64,000 nt of DNA from Bryopsis sp. KO-2023. Lineage: Eukaryota; Chlorophyta; Ulvophyceae; Bryopsidales; Bryopsidaceae. The notes under the pieces are model-generated. The model searched no databases and was not told the origin of the DNA. It was given only the letters and a program-made list of their open reading frames with translations. Of this stretch, positions 17,762 through 28,692 are shown piece after piece. The DNA is taken from assembly GCA_030272585.1 (NCBI GenBank), contig BSYQ01000003.1, forward strand, positions 3,720,001 to 3,784,000, in the 5' to 3' direction. Positions within the stretch are counted from its first letter, which is position 1. Every line of letters begins with the position of its first letter. The translations under genes were made by a program, and so were the position numbers.

Positions 17762-19516
17762 CAAGGAGTTTTTCTTCTTTTTTTTTTAATACTTTTTTTT
17801 TCCCTCGTCCCCACAGTTTGCGACGAGAAAAGCAGGATATATTCAATGAATGAAATCTAGGAACAAAATAGAGATGTCAATAGTACATAGATAGATATTT
17901 TCGCGGCAATTTGTAATACAGCAGGTGGTGCTCTTTTCACAAGGGAAGGGGGGAAGGCATTGAGATGTCTGTTCATTCCTATTCTGTCGAGGATATTTTC
18001 TGTGACTGTGTACCTGAGCGGACTTTGATGGAAGCCTTTTTTTGGCACTTCATTCTTGAAGCCCACTTGAAAATCCGTGGCCTGAAATTGAAATTGGTTA
18101 TTACCTGCTGGTGGAGACGTCCAGCTTTACTGCGAAAAAAACTAGCAATCGAAAAGGAGCACAACTTCCAATTTGGGGAAGGCCACACCACAATCGAAAG
18201 AAAGCTCAGAAACCAATTTCCCCCCTTCCCCCTTTTCTGCTGGAGCCCGGTCCCATATTGAACTTGGGTTTCAGGTATTATTTCTCTCTTTTTTTTCACC
18301 CAATAAACCGGGGATCCCGCACTGAACTTATATATATATACCTATATTATGTAATATATACTGGATAATCCTTGTTTCTGTCTCTCGATGGACTCAAGGC
18401 CCTTTCCAACAATCAAAGAGTTTTTTCTTCGGAAAAAAAAAAGAGCCATGAAAACACAAGGCGCACAGGATGCAAATGAAAAACTGACATGCAATTCATT
18501 TTCTTACTTGGGTGTGTCATCTTTCGAACTTCTCTGTTTAATTTTGCTTCCTTCAGGTATTGTGGGGTGGATGTCTAATGCATGAACAACAAAATAAGAT
18601 CTCTTTTTCACAATCGGGCTATTCTTGGAGACCAATGCATCGACAGTAACATAAATTAAATCATGTGATCTACACCTGCAATCCCAGTACTTCCATCGTG
18701 ACCATAAAAGAAAAAAACGCAACCAGTAACACACCAGCACAGCAAAATTAACCATCGGGGCAACCTACTCTCTAAAACGCCCAACCTCATACCAATCGCA
18801 GAAATTCGAACACCCGACCACATCTCTAAGACCGCTGTGCAAAACTAAAAAGCCAAACAGCCCTCCCCACCCGTCCAAAATTCGGGTCCATGCAAAATGT
18901 AATCAAATTTTCATAAAGATCCGTAAATCATCCCCACCAGTTCCATCACAACGGAGTTCACATGCAGAACCCCATTTAGCACTAACTCTTTTTCCCTCTC
19001 TATGGGGCTCCACTCTGATGTTTTCTCCTCACGGCACAAAATAAACCACACAATCCAACACCCTGGATGCTCCCCATTTTCCTCCACAAACATCCATCCA
19101 ACCTTTTCCCCCCCTTTAAATTCCACTTTAAATTGTTGACACTCCGTGGATTCACGAGGGACTCCCTCCAAAAACCCAAAACCAGCCGCGTGGAGAATAT
19201 CCGGACTTATTCATCAGAAACACTCTTTACCTTGCCTTTGTGTTCACTTTCCCCATCCCCCCTCATTCCCAATAATTTTAACTCGTCATTCTTTCCATAT
19301 CACACCCACTACAAAAACGCACGAAAACAAAAAAATCATAAAGAAAATCTATGCCACAAGTTCAAAACAATGCACGCTGGGATTCCCTCCCCACCCCCAG
19401 ACGAAAATCACCTCTCTCTCCTTCTCTCTCTTCTCTTTTCCAAGATTTGACATTGATGCTTTTTCCCTGTTGTTTGAAAAATGTGGCAGTTTTCAGTTCC
19501 CTGCCCTAGATACAGA
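17762..19516. other. Convergent intergenic region between MCM7 and the BTB gene
   Basis: About 1.75 kb between two 3' ends. It should hold both 3' UTRs, and contains TA-rich tracts near 18329-18360. Open frames on either strand look like chance: no family resemblance, low-complexity composition. Confidence 0.4.
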
Positions 19517-21349
19517 TCACTGTCCGGCCTTGACGTATATCGGGCTCTTAACATCCACCGACTCGAACAGTGGGGTGATAATGACCGTAACTCTCAACGT
19601 TCCGGAAGGACTCAGATAGTCTTTGATGGAGGAAAAAGGCAGGAATCGAGAGTAGCCCTTGTTGTTGTGCGGAGGAGCGATTCTCCCTGACAGCTCGATC
19701 ACCTCCATTTGGCCAGTTCCCGCTATAAATGTGATTTGTGCATCGATTTCTGACCGTGGATCCACGAAGCCGGAGGCATCCACAAAACAATTAGCCAGAT
19801 CTGAGGACCTGTGCAGAAAAATCCCCAGTGTTTTCTCCCGTGTGTCCTGATCCACATGGATCGTCAAAACCACTCTGAAAAGAGACCCCGCAAAATAGAT
19901 CTGCTCCGAACGTATGTCTGACTTCGCCCTCCGCCCCAACGAAGCCACGTTTTCAAATTCCACGCTGAATCTGAGCCTGGGCAGGCTCACCCCCTCGTTC
20001 GAAAACACCCACTCGTGTTCGCTTTGGAAATTCATGGCTAAAACCCTGAGGTCTGCAGCGTTGTACATGGACTCCACCGATTTCAATTCCGAATTCTTGA
20101 AGGCGTAGAACGTGATCAAGCTGCACAGCAGGCCTTTCTCCCACAACCCCTCTTTGAGAGCATCCTCTGCATCTTTTAACCCAAGCTCCACTAATTTCCC
20201 TCTCACCCCCAGCAATGCCCCAAATCCCATGCTACCATACAGCAACCCCTCCTCCCCGCTCAAGACATTACTAAGCACTTTCTGGATTTGGGCGGCTGAC
20301 GCCACCGCCTCACACAACACTCCCGACTCCGTCGACAGCGCGTCCGAAAGAGTGAAAGAGTTAGACAGGTCTCGACGCGCGGGGGAAAACACCCCATTCT
20401 CTAAGCACGCCCCCGTGCTGACCAAACTCGTCCTCGACAGGAAAGAACCCTCCGATTTGTCATCCGAAAACTCGCTCAGGGCGGGGTCCGTTCCGTCGTG
20501 CCCTGTCGGCGAATTCGCTGGTTGCCGTATCTCGAAGTAGCATTGTTTTTTGGGGTCGTGCCCTTCGCCAATCCCCGCCAGGACGGTCGCCCGTTTCACC
20601 CCTTTCCTGTACTCCAGAGACTCGCCTACTGGGTGCCTCGGCGAAATCATGGCCACTTCGCTGACTTGATCAACCACCACGTTCAAGACGTCACTCACGA
20701 CGACGTCCGACAGAGCGTCCCTAGACTCTGACAGCTTCGGCTGCAGCACTTCCATTATCAGTCGAAATCTGTCGAGCTCGGTCGGAATCCACAACTCGTC
20801 CGCGGTGAACACGCGCTCCAGTTGAGGCAGCGTCAGTCGATTCAACTGAGGTCGCATTTCGCGAAACGCGGTCCTGAACAGAAACTTCCAGCAATACGTC
20901 TGGAGCTCCTGAGCGTACTCTTTCCCTTGCCAACCGTTTGCAAAATCGAAGACGTCGAAAAACGTGTCCTTATCGATGCTGGAGATCAGGTGTGCTATGC
21001 AAGCGCCAGCCAGCTCCTTCAGTTCCAGATACGCCGCAGACGCTAATATCGTCTTGACGTTTTCTTTGGCGAGTTCGGGTTGCCGACCGTACAGAGACCC
21101 CAGCGCCAGCTCCAGCCCATCGGCGGACACCCCTTCTTGAGAAATTTCCCAGTTCACCTCCGCTTTCGCCGTCGGCGAATTTTCGACGGCGCTCTTGAGT
21201 TTCGGGCTCTGGAGCAGCAGTATTTTGTGCAAGTGAAAGGTTTTCCCGCATGCCTTCAGAGTGACGTCCGAAAGAGATTCATTGTTCCACAGAACGCTCG
21301 ACAAGTGCTGCAGGACCGCCGCCTGATCTCCTCCCAGAGCGCTCAACAT
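19517..21349 (-). CDS. Intronless BTB-BACK protein with C-terminal MATH/TRAF-like domain
   Basis: One uninterrupted 610-aa frame; the ATG at 21349 (MLSALGGDQ) was chosen because the open frame further upstream has no ATG. Residues about 20-125 form a BTB/POZ domain (ESLSDVTLKACGKTFHLHKILLLQS). About 130-230 look like a BACK domain (DVFDFANGWQGKEYAQELQ, LNRLTLPQLERVFTADELWIP). The last ~120 residues (RVVLTIHVD, KTLGIFLHRS, GRIAPPHNNKGYSRFLPFS) resemble a MATH/TRAF beta-sandwich. BTB proteins of this type commonly serve as CUL3 ubiquitin-ligase adaptors that recruit substrates; that role is inferred here. The middle (about 230-470) is unassigned. It lies divergently from the MATE gene and convergently with MCM7. 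It has no introns although most neighbours have many. Confidence 0.8.
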   Translation of the reverse strand: MLSALGGDQAAVLQHLSSVLWNNESLSDVTLKACGKTFHLHKILLLQSPKLKSAVENSPTAKAEVNWEISQEGVSADGLELALGSLYGRQPELAKENVKTILASAAYLELKELAGACIAHLISSIDKDTFFDVFDFANGWQGKEYAQELQTYCWKFLFRTAFREMRPQLNRLTLPQLERVFTADELWIPTELDRFRLIMEVLQPKLSESRDALSDVVVSDVLNVVVDQVSEVAMISPRHPVGESLEYRKGVKRATVLAGIGEGHDPKKQCYFEIRQPANSPTGHDGTDPALSEFSDDKSEGSFLSRTSLVSTGACLENGVFSPARRDLSNSFTLSDALSTESGVLCEAVASAAQIQKVLSNVLSGEEGLLYGSMGFGALLGVRGKLVELGLKDAEDALKEGLWEKGLLCSLITFYAFKNSELKSVESMYNAADLRVLAMNFQSEHEWVFSNEGVSLPRLRFSVEFENVASLGRRAKSDIRSEQIYFAGSLFRVVLTIHVDQDTREKTLGIFLHRSSDLANCFVDASGFVDPRSEIDAQITFIAGTGQMEVIELSGRIAPPHNNKGYSRFLPFSSIKDYLSPSGTLRVTVIITPLFESVDVKSPIYVKAGQ

Positions 21350-21987
21350 AGATATTCGACACCCGAGCTTCCGACCGGAAGCAACCAAACCCCCTCCGTC
21401 CAGTCCACAGCCAGAAGCCGTACCGATCCTCGACCCCCCAAAAAAAACAAGGAAAAGCTGTAAAGAGTGGGGCGCGCGACTAAAAACCTACTACGCTTTG
21501 TTGACGAAACGAGATGGGCGTCCCTGTATTGTTTCTCGCATATAGCTCAATTTTATGGTGGTGTTTTTTCTCGACCGTGTAAATATGTCGAAGTTCAGAT
21601 TCTAGTGAGCGAGAGCGAAGCGGGCTGTTCAAGCCTCGAAAAATTTCCCCCTCTGACGGAAAATCCTGTCGGGCTGTCGGGACGGATGATGATCCCGGTG
21701 ATCGCGTTTCTGATCCGCGTAATGATCCCAAATGGGGTAAAATTTTCGCGTTCAGCGATTTCGATGGCTGGTTTTAAGCTTGGGATTGACGATATGTCAC
21801 ATCGTGTCGAACAACAAGAGGAACTCGTCGCGCAAAAAAAGATAGAGCGCTAGAGAAAGAGAGGAGAGAGGAAACGAAAAGAGCTGTGGATATTCGAGGA
21901 TACTGTTGCGACTGTGTGAATTCTTTCTCTTGTTGAACCAAGGATACAGCTTCATATTTTTTTTTTGCTGCTGGCTCTGCTGCAAAA
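21350..21987. promoter_or_regulatory. Divergent promoter region, BTB gene / MATE gene
   Basis: 638 bp between two outward-facing coding starts. It must hold both 5' leaders and promoters; no specific motif is recognised. Confidence 0.35.
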
Positions 21988-24900
21988 ATGAACAGTGCCA
22001 CTGGAACTTGGCTTGTGGAAGAACCTTGCGCTCCTCGGAGCGCCAGGTGCCAACAGAGCCACGTGAAAAACCTATGTTTGAGATCTCCGGGCCGAAGGAT
22101 GCAGCGACTATCTCACGGCTTGCCGGACAGGCTAGTGCGTCGAGTTCTGGTCGGCGATCGGGGGCCACCGCATTTTCGCGACGAGTCATCGCAACCACAA
22201 CAGCAGCGGAAACGATTTGTAGAACTACCTCAGCCACCCACAGAGTTCGCTTCTCTGCAGGATGAGCTGTCCAAAGAGTACTATCCAAAAGACAGTGAGG
22301 AAGCTCGGAATCGAATTGCAGGAACTGACCAGCAAATCGACCTCGGTGCGTCCAAGGATAAGGGTTTGACCCAAACGCCGGCTGAAAAGAATGGATTTCT
22401 AGGACCCGAAGTTATGAGAGAGGTGAGCTGCGGGCCCCACGCGCAATTAGCGTGTCATTACCAGGGGTATTCCTGGACCCGCGTTGCGGGATTTACCCTA
22501 CCCCCGTCAACTCACCCTAAGCCAACAGAATGGTTTCCGCTTTATTTCTAAGGGAAGTCCGAGGGGTGTGGGGCATACAGCACCGAAAAAGATACGCAAA
22601 AAAAGAGAAGAAAAGGATACTGACAAAGAGATGGCGGGGTGCTACTTGAAAAAAAAAAAGAAAAAAAGAAAAGAAAAAGCCATCCAATCTTTTCCCTCCC
22701 AACCCTGAGAAAAAAGTATTACTTGGGTTGCAGTAATAAAAAAACACATTTCTCCAATATCAGGACTAACTGGGATGACGCTGTGTGTGTGTGTGTTTTT
22801 CCTTCTCTTTCTTTTCCTCTCCTCTTTTAACCATTTTTTTTTTCTCTCTCCCCCTTTTTCTTTTTTTGGCTAACCAGAATGGGTAAACGAAAAAGAAAAT
22901 TTGAAAAAAGATTTTAAAGCCTGTTGCCCCTTGGCTTGAGAATGGCCGGGCAAAAAGATGCCAATTGCATGATGGATCTTGTATGTAGATGCAACTGACT
23001 TTATGGATGCGGCCGGCTGTGTTGATACGGTCTGGTGAGATGTGGGTTGGGGTTTCTTGCTCCTACTAGAAGTCCGACTGCGATTGTGCCCCTCTTGTCT
23101 TAATGGAAAAAAAAAGAAAAAACGAAATCCAGAAAGAATGTAATTCAACACCTCTCCAATTATCTATCCAAAGATATACCCTCCTTTGCCAATCCGATTT
23201 GGAAATTGAAAAGAAAGAAAAAGAAATGGGAAGGCAGCTGCCCCCAGCCCAAGCCAGAGCCGGCCTGGGCTGTTTTCAAAAGAAAAATTCCTCTAAATTC
23301 TGAACACTGTCTGTGATTTGGGTAACGAATTATAATTGGTGGATAACCTGTCTTTAGGAAAAAGGGTGGGGGGTCTCTGCGGGGTGTGGAAAATGAAGGG
23401 TCACAGGAAGTGTTTTTGGAGGTCGTCTGCTGCTTTTGGACTGACGGTGTTTCTGTGCTTTCAAGGTCTTGAGCGTGGCTGTACCAGCGTTAGGGACTGT
23501 TCTGGCCGATCCTTTAATGTCGTTGGTGGATACAGCATGTGTGGGGCAGTTATCATCTGTGGAGCTTGCAGCTCTTGGGCCCAACACGGCTATATTTAAT
23601 TTTGTATTCCAAGTAAGCACTCGCAGTTGAAGTTTCTGAAGTTCTGCAGGATTTTTTATTTTATTTTATTTTTTGGGGGGGGGGGTTGGAGGTGCCTACC
23701 TGGTGCTGGTGGTAGTGTTCCAAAAACCCTACTCTACTATACGCTGGTTTTGTCACTAGTTTTCATTTTGGGAGCCTTTTTTTTTTACATGGCATGAAAA
23801 TAGAAGAAAGAAAGAAGAGAGAAAAGGGGGGGGGAGAGTGGGAATGATGAATCAATTCACCTACTCGTTCGTGGTTATTGGCCGAGCACCAGTGATGCTG
23901 ACAAGAGTGCTTTTTGTGTTATGGCCCAGCTCTTTACATTTTTGGCTCTTTCAACGGCAAATACCATTGCGAGCCACAGTATACAGTCACCGGGGCTCTC
24001 GGACCAAGAACGGGAGCACCGCCGAAATTTCTCCGAGAAGATCATGTGTTTCTCGATAACGATTGCTGCAGTAATTGGTACCGCCTCCGCAGTATCTCTC
24101 TTCGTCGCTGGTCCCACGTTGCTGAAAGCGTTGGGATCCAACCCCGAGATAATTCCCTTTGCGCTACCTTATTTACGCATAAGAGCCCTTGCATCGCCCG
24201 CTGTGATGGTCACCATGGCAGCTCAAGGCGCTTGCTTGGGACAGCAAGACATGTGGACTCCCCTCAAGGTGGTCCTGATCGGAGGACTCGTGAACCTGGT
24301 CGGAGACATGTACCTGATTTTGAACCTCAAAATGGGCACCGTGGGTGCCGCTCTGGCGACCACCGGGGCTCAGTATGCCGGCGCCTTGTTTTTCATTTGG
24401 TATTTGGTGAAAGGAGGAAACAAAGGCAAAGGATTGAAACTCCGGTGGATGGGCATGCCCACGATGGAAGTGCTGAAGCCCATGTTGGAATTGGGACGAG
24501 TGCTTTTGGCGAGAACTGGTGTGACGATGGCTGGATACACCGCCCTCACCTCGGCAGCCACTCTCCTCGGAACCCTGGCTGTTGCGGCACACCAAGTAAC
24601 TCTTCAAGTCTTTTGGCTCCTCACATGTGAGTTTCCCCTCTTTCCCCCCCCCCCTCCTTTTTCCTTTTCGTGTTGCTACAAACTTTGTATTTATTTACTA
24701 AAAAAATTATTAGCGATTCAGCAAAATAGTTGGGGGTTTTCTCCCTGTTGCACCGTTCTCAGTCCAGCGATGAAAGTATTGTAGGTCCAATCCCGAGCAT
24801 TTTTTTTTTTGGTGATGCAGACTTCCCGGAGCCATTCTCATTGACCGCCCAGACTCTGATCGCCCGTGACATCTCCAACCGCAAACGCGTCGTTGGCATG

Positions 24901-25374
24901 TCCCGGTTGCTTCTGAAGATGGGTGCCATCACTGGGGCCGTCCTGGCCATCACTTTCGTCGGCATCCTTCTGGGGCTGCCGAAGCTCTTCTCCTCCGATG
25001 TGGCGGTCATCGCCACGTTCCAGCGCCTCATCCCTCAAGCCACAATATGTTTATGTTTCTGTGCTCTTTCGTTAATGTTCGAAGGCATCAGCATCGGGGC
25101 TGGAGAGACGGAGCATCTGCCAATGACGCTCGGCGTTTCTTCGTTCGCGATGATCGGTTGGGTCTATGTCAGTCAGTTGATGGGTCATGGCTTGGGCAGT
25201 GTGTGGTGGGGCCTGGTTGCTTTCTTTTCGCTGAGGGTTGTGGGTCATCTGGTCCAAATCCAAAGAACTTGGAAGACCAGCCCCTTTGGCATGTTCCAAA
25301 GGAGAGAAGAAAAGGACGAACCTCGACAAGAGGATGTAAATCTAGATCCTGTCATGAACCCTCAACTCGCTTGA
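21988..25374 (+). CDS. MATE-family efflux transporter, plastid type (EDS5/DTX45-like)
   Basis: Multidrug-and-toxin-extrusion transporter, about 610 aa, exons 21988-22422, 23466-23612, 23930-24626 and 24821-25374 (1833 nt, phases agree). The first 145 residues are Arg/Ser/Gln-rich, without membrane segments, and look like a chloroplast transit peptide plus a stromal extension. The transporter domain then starts with [20 protein letters not shown] and contains the MATE hallmarks [47 protein letters not shown] and [13 protein letters not shown], with about twelve hydrophobic segments. Arrangement and signatures match the plant plastid MATE clade that includes EDS5 (salicylate export) rather than the vacuolar DTX clade. 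Substrate cannot be inferred. The first intron (22423-23465) is over 1 kb; a small exon hidden there is possible. Confidence 0.88.
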
Positions 25375-26632
25375 GCGTTATTTTTGGTGTTTTTTTTTTT
25401 TTTTTTTGAGCGTGTCTTTTGAATGGAAGGAGAGGGGAAAAAAAAGAAAAAAAGAATTTGGGGGGTGTGGGGTATTTTGGGGGGTGGCCGACTGGGGGCG
25501 TTCGACCATGTATTTTATCGCATTTGTTTTCGAGAGGACTTTTTGTCTGTGTGACTCATCTGTCTTGGGGGTTTTTTTTCTTCGTAAATATCCAGAGAAA
25601 ATATAAAGGGTTGGTTTATAAGAACAAAAGACAGCATGGTCTTTTTTTTTCTTTGTTTTATTTGAATGTTGAGCGATTTGTGGTTTTTTCTGGGTGTATG
25701 TTTTCTTTTTTTTTGGGGGGGGCGGGGGGGTCTAGGGGGGGATGGGGTATATCTTTGGGGAGGGGGGGGGATGGGGTTATATTGCAGGGCGTCTTGCAAA
25801 AAAAAAAGAAAGAAAAAATTCTTTTGTTTATCTGGGATGAGGTGGGTTCTTGGGGCATTCTAACAAGATGGCCCCCCAAGAGAGTGGTGCACTATTTTTC
25901 CTACATTTTCTTTTTTGATTGTGGGGCCGTCTTTTTAGAAAAGAAAAAAAAAAGAAAAGAGAGAGAGAGAGTATAAAAAGGATGTGGAAAAGAAAAAAAG
26001 AAAACTGAGACGTGGAAAAGAATATTTTGACTGTTTGTGTGAAGTGGTAGTCCGGTCCTTCCTTTTGTTGTGGACCTGAATGTATATGCTCTTTCATTTC
26101 AAGTCCTTCGATGAGTAGCTTGGAAGGGCTCGGAATGGCACTGGGGACAGTGAGGGGTTAGCTGGGGAGGGGATAACAAACTGCTTTCCATAATGTGTTA
26201 CACGAGAAGATTATGTTGTTTATGGGTTCTAGTATGGGACATTATTCTGTTTCCTCCGCTGTCGATCCATGTTCGGGTGAGGTTTCGGCTTCCTCAAAGA
26301 AGCTGGGCCGCTCTACCGAACTTGGTGACGGCAAGAAGTCGTGAAAATACTCATCTGCACGCGTTCTGTTGGTTTCTGGTGCACAGCATTTTCCTGCATT
26401 TCTCACCTTGCTCATCTGAACACAATAAAGACAAAGTGCCGTAAGAAGTCGTGTTTTGCACTCTGAAGCAACTGAGATACCCTTAACCCATCCTGACTCT
26501 GGACTCCAGGCCGCCAACACAACATGCCCACCCTCCAATTCTTCCATTTATAGATCAATGAATCGGTGAAAGTGTCAAGTCGTTTTAAACCACTTTTTCG
26601 TTTCCATTTATCCGAGTCAGTTCTCCCTGACC
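25375..26632. other. Intergenic region between MATE and THOC5 genes
   Basis: Contains long G and T homopolymers (25380-25405, 25715-25775), probably MATE 3' UTR, then promoter of THOC5. A minus-strand frame at 26242-26547 starting MEELEGGHVVLAAWSPE is noted but not accepted as a gene. Confidence 0.4.
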
Positions 26633-28692
26633 ATGGTCCAGCGACGCTACTCAGGAATGGACGCGTTTCTTGATTTGCTCTCGAACCCGCCTTCTTCAGT
26701 GGAGGAGGAGCGTGAGCGTGGAATAGACCTCCTGACTGCTGCCAGAGAAGAATACCTGAACTTGTCTGCTCAATACACGGAAGCGAGGAACAAGGCTTCA
26801 GCAGCCTCTGTCGAATCCAACAGCAGACTCCTTTTGACAAAGTGGGTATTTTCTTTTTTTTCCCCTTGAAGCTGGCTTGTTGTGGGGAAAAAAAGGATGA
26901 AAAGGATGAATTTCTTGTAACTTACTGAAAACCAGGTTCCAAGGTATTTTTTGTGTTGTTTTGGTTTATTTTTGGCCAGGCATTTGCGAGCAGAGACGGA
27001 TATTCTGTGTGCGGACATACAAGAAAATCCTACAGAGGAGGAACTCGAAAAAAGATTGGCCAGGAGCCGAGAGTTGAGATCCCAGTTGCAGGAACTCAGG
27101 GTAAAATTTACAATTTCTCTCTCTTTTTTTTTAAACATCTCTAGGGCAAATTTTTGAAAGCAAAACCGAACTGCAACAAGACCCTGCAGTTTGCTTTGAA
27201 AAACTAAAAAAAAGAGTTCATCTGAAAAAGAGAGGGAGTGGCCCATGAAAAATCAATCGGCCCTGTCTTCTCGATAAACGCACCAAAAATAAAAAAAATA
27301 AAAACCCAATGAAAGTCCGTTTTTTTTTTTCTTTTGTGCAAAGGGAAAGAAGGATGAGTTATTGAAAATCAGGGGCAGCAAAGCCCGAACATCAAAAAAG
27401 CTGGATGTCAAAACCCACAAGCGTCTACGTGACCTCGTCGGTGTGGGCGACACGAAGAGTCCAATTTCGAAAATCGAATCGTTGCCAGGTCCCTTATATG
27501 CTGTTTGTTCGTCGCTAATAGCTGCAAGAGAATGGGTGAACTACGATGTAACGGTGAGGACTCTTGAAAGCTTGGAAAGTTTGAAAATAAATCCAGTTTG
27601 AAGGAAGCAGGGGTGGGTGGGGGGTTATTGAATTGAGTTAGCCGTGGGAAAGAATAGAACTCAGTTCGAAGGGAGGGGGGGGGGGGGGGGGGACATGGGA
27701 AAAGAATAGTGCCCACTCATATAAGATTTGCTGGTGTTGGAATCGGATGTGCAGGTGGAAGAGGTGAAGGATTCAACGTCGAAGAAACGATCCAGGGGTG
27801 CCATGGAGGTGAGTTTCTCTGCAACTTCGCTGAACAGCTCTCAACAATAAAGGATTATAAAAAGAAAGGGACACGTTCCATTTCGCTGCGTTTTCTTCTT
27901 GCTGCTTCATCGCTGTGTACCCTCGTCATGTCAAGAATCAGGCTTTCCTCATTGTTGCTGTCGAGTTGAAGACTTGCATGTGGTGCAATCGCTGCGTATC
28001 AACAAACCAGCACGTCCAATTGGAGAATGGGAGGTTTGAATGGCTGTGAAAATGTACATACAGGGGAATTCCTCGGTGAGGGTCAAGGTGGCAAAGAAAG
28101 GTGGAACGCAAGCTTATCTGATGCTGAGGTACTCCGCCAAGCTGGGCCTTTTATCGGTGGATGAAGAGAATTCTGATCAAGATGTGGTTGCTGCCTTGGA
28201 AAGCATCAGACCCGAAGAGGGTGGCACGGCCCAGTCTCAACTCGAAAGATTTCAACAGGGGAAGGTATGTATGCATGCTTGTCTGTATGTAACAATGAAT
28301 GAAGCCGTTTGGGCTGAACAATGGGGGGGCCCCTGATGTGACCCTGATTTAAATCCTGACCGCTGGTATCATTGGTAGAAGGCCACTTCACAGTTCACAG
28401 TTGAATTTGTTTCAGTTTTAACATTACCAGGATGAAAAGATAATTCCTCTTTGGATTGGCTTTCCTGTGGGTTTTGGGGGGTCAATACTGGTGTGTGTTT
28501 CATTTATTTCAGCCCAATGGTAATGATGATGAGAGGACCGAGAAAACAAGGCTGGCCTGGCGATGGTTACAGCAACTCGGGGGAATCTGCGAAATGCCAC
28601 TGTTGACGGCCTCCAGTTTGCTGAAGAAAAAGAAACGCAAAGTGGAGCACGTTTCGGCTGTTTCGCTGCTGAACAGACTTCATGAAGCATGA
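26633..28692 (+). CDS. THOC5: THO complex subunit 5 homologue (mRNA export), short form
   Basis: THOC5 belongs to the THO/TREX complex that couples transcription to mRNA export in the nucleus. Exons: 26633-26841, 26980-27100, 27344-27553, 27755-27808, about 28064-28264 and 28513-28692; at least 324 aa. The N-terminal half is predicted coiled coil (EEYLNLSAQYTEARNK, EEELEKRLARSRELRSQ). Diagnostic blocks are LPGPLYAVCSSLIAAREWV, which matches LPSPLYIAYTQLLAQKEAF of plant THO5, followed by the acidic/basic linker (VEEVKDSTSKKRSRGAME) and the C-terminal block ending TRLAWRWLQQLGG (plant RPYKWVQHLAGI). Plant THO5 proteins have 700-800 residues, so this protein is much shorter and ends soon after the conserved block. 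The fifth exon's start is uncertain; a further exon could lie in 27809-28063 (a frame reading LHVVQSLRINKPARPIG). Confidence 0.75.
28310..28375. repeat. Possible second SINE-like fragment in THOC5 intron 5
   Basis: Degenerate similarity, in inverted orientation, to the stretch at 15825-15900 (see there). Weak. Confidence 0.2.

Noticed and set aside
18671-18694. CACCTGCAATCCCAGTACTT resembles the primate Alu consensus
   Set aside because: Only about 20 bases match, with no poly(A) tail or second arm; chance similarity in a plant-lineage genome.
18811-18840. GAAATTCGAACACCCGACC looks like a reversed tRNA T-loop
   Set aside because: The flanking bases do not form a T-stem, and no anticodon arm or acceptor stem is present.
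26242-26547. Minus-strand frame MEELEGGHVVLAAWSPESGWVK..., 101 aa, with a possible internal intron
   Set aside because: It has an ATG and sits head-to-head with THOC5, but no family resemblance is visible, and splice-like sites inside it give conflicting products.
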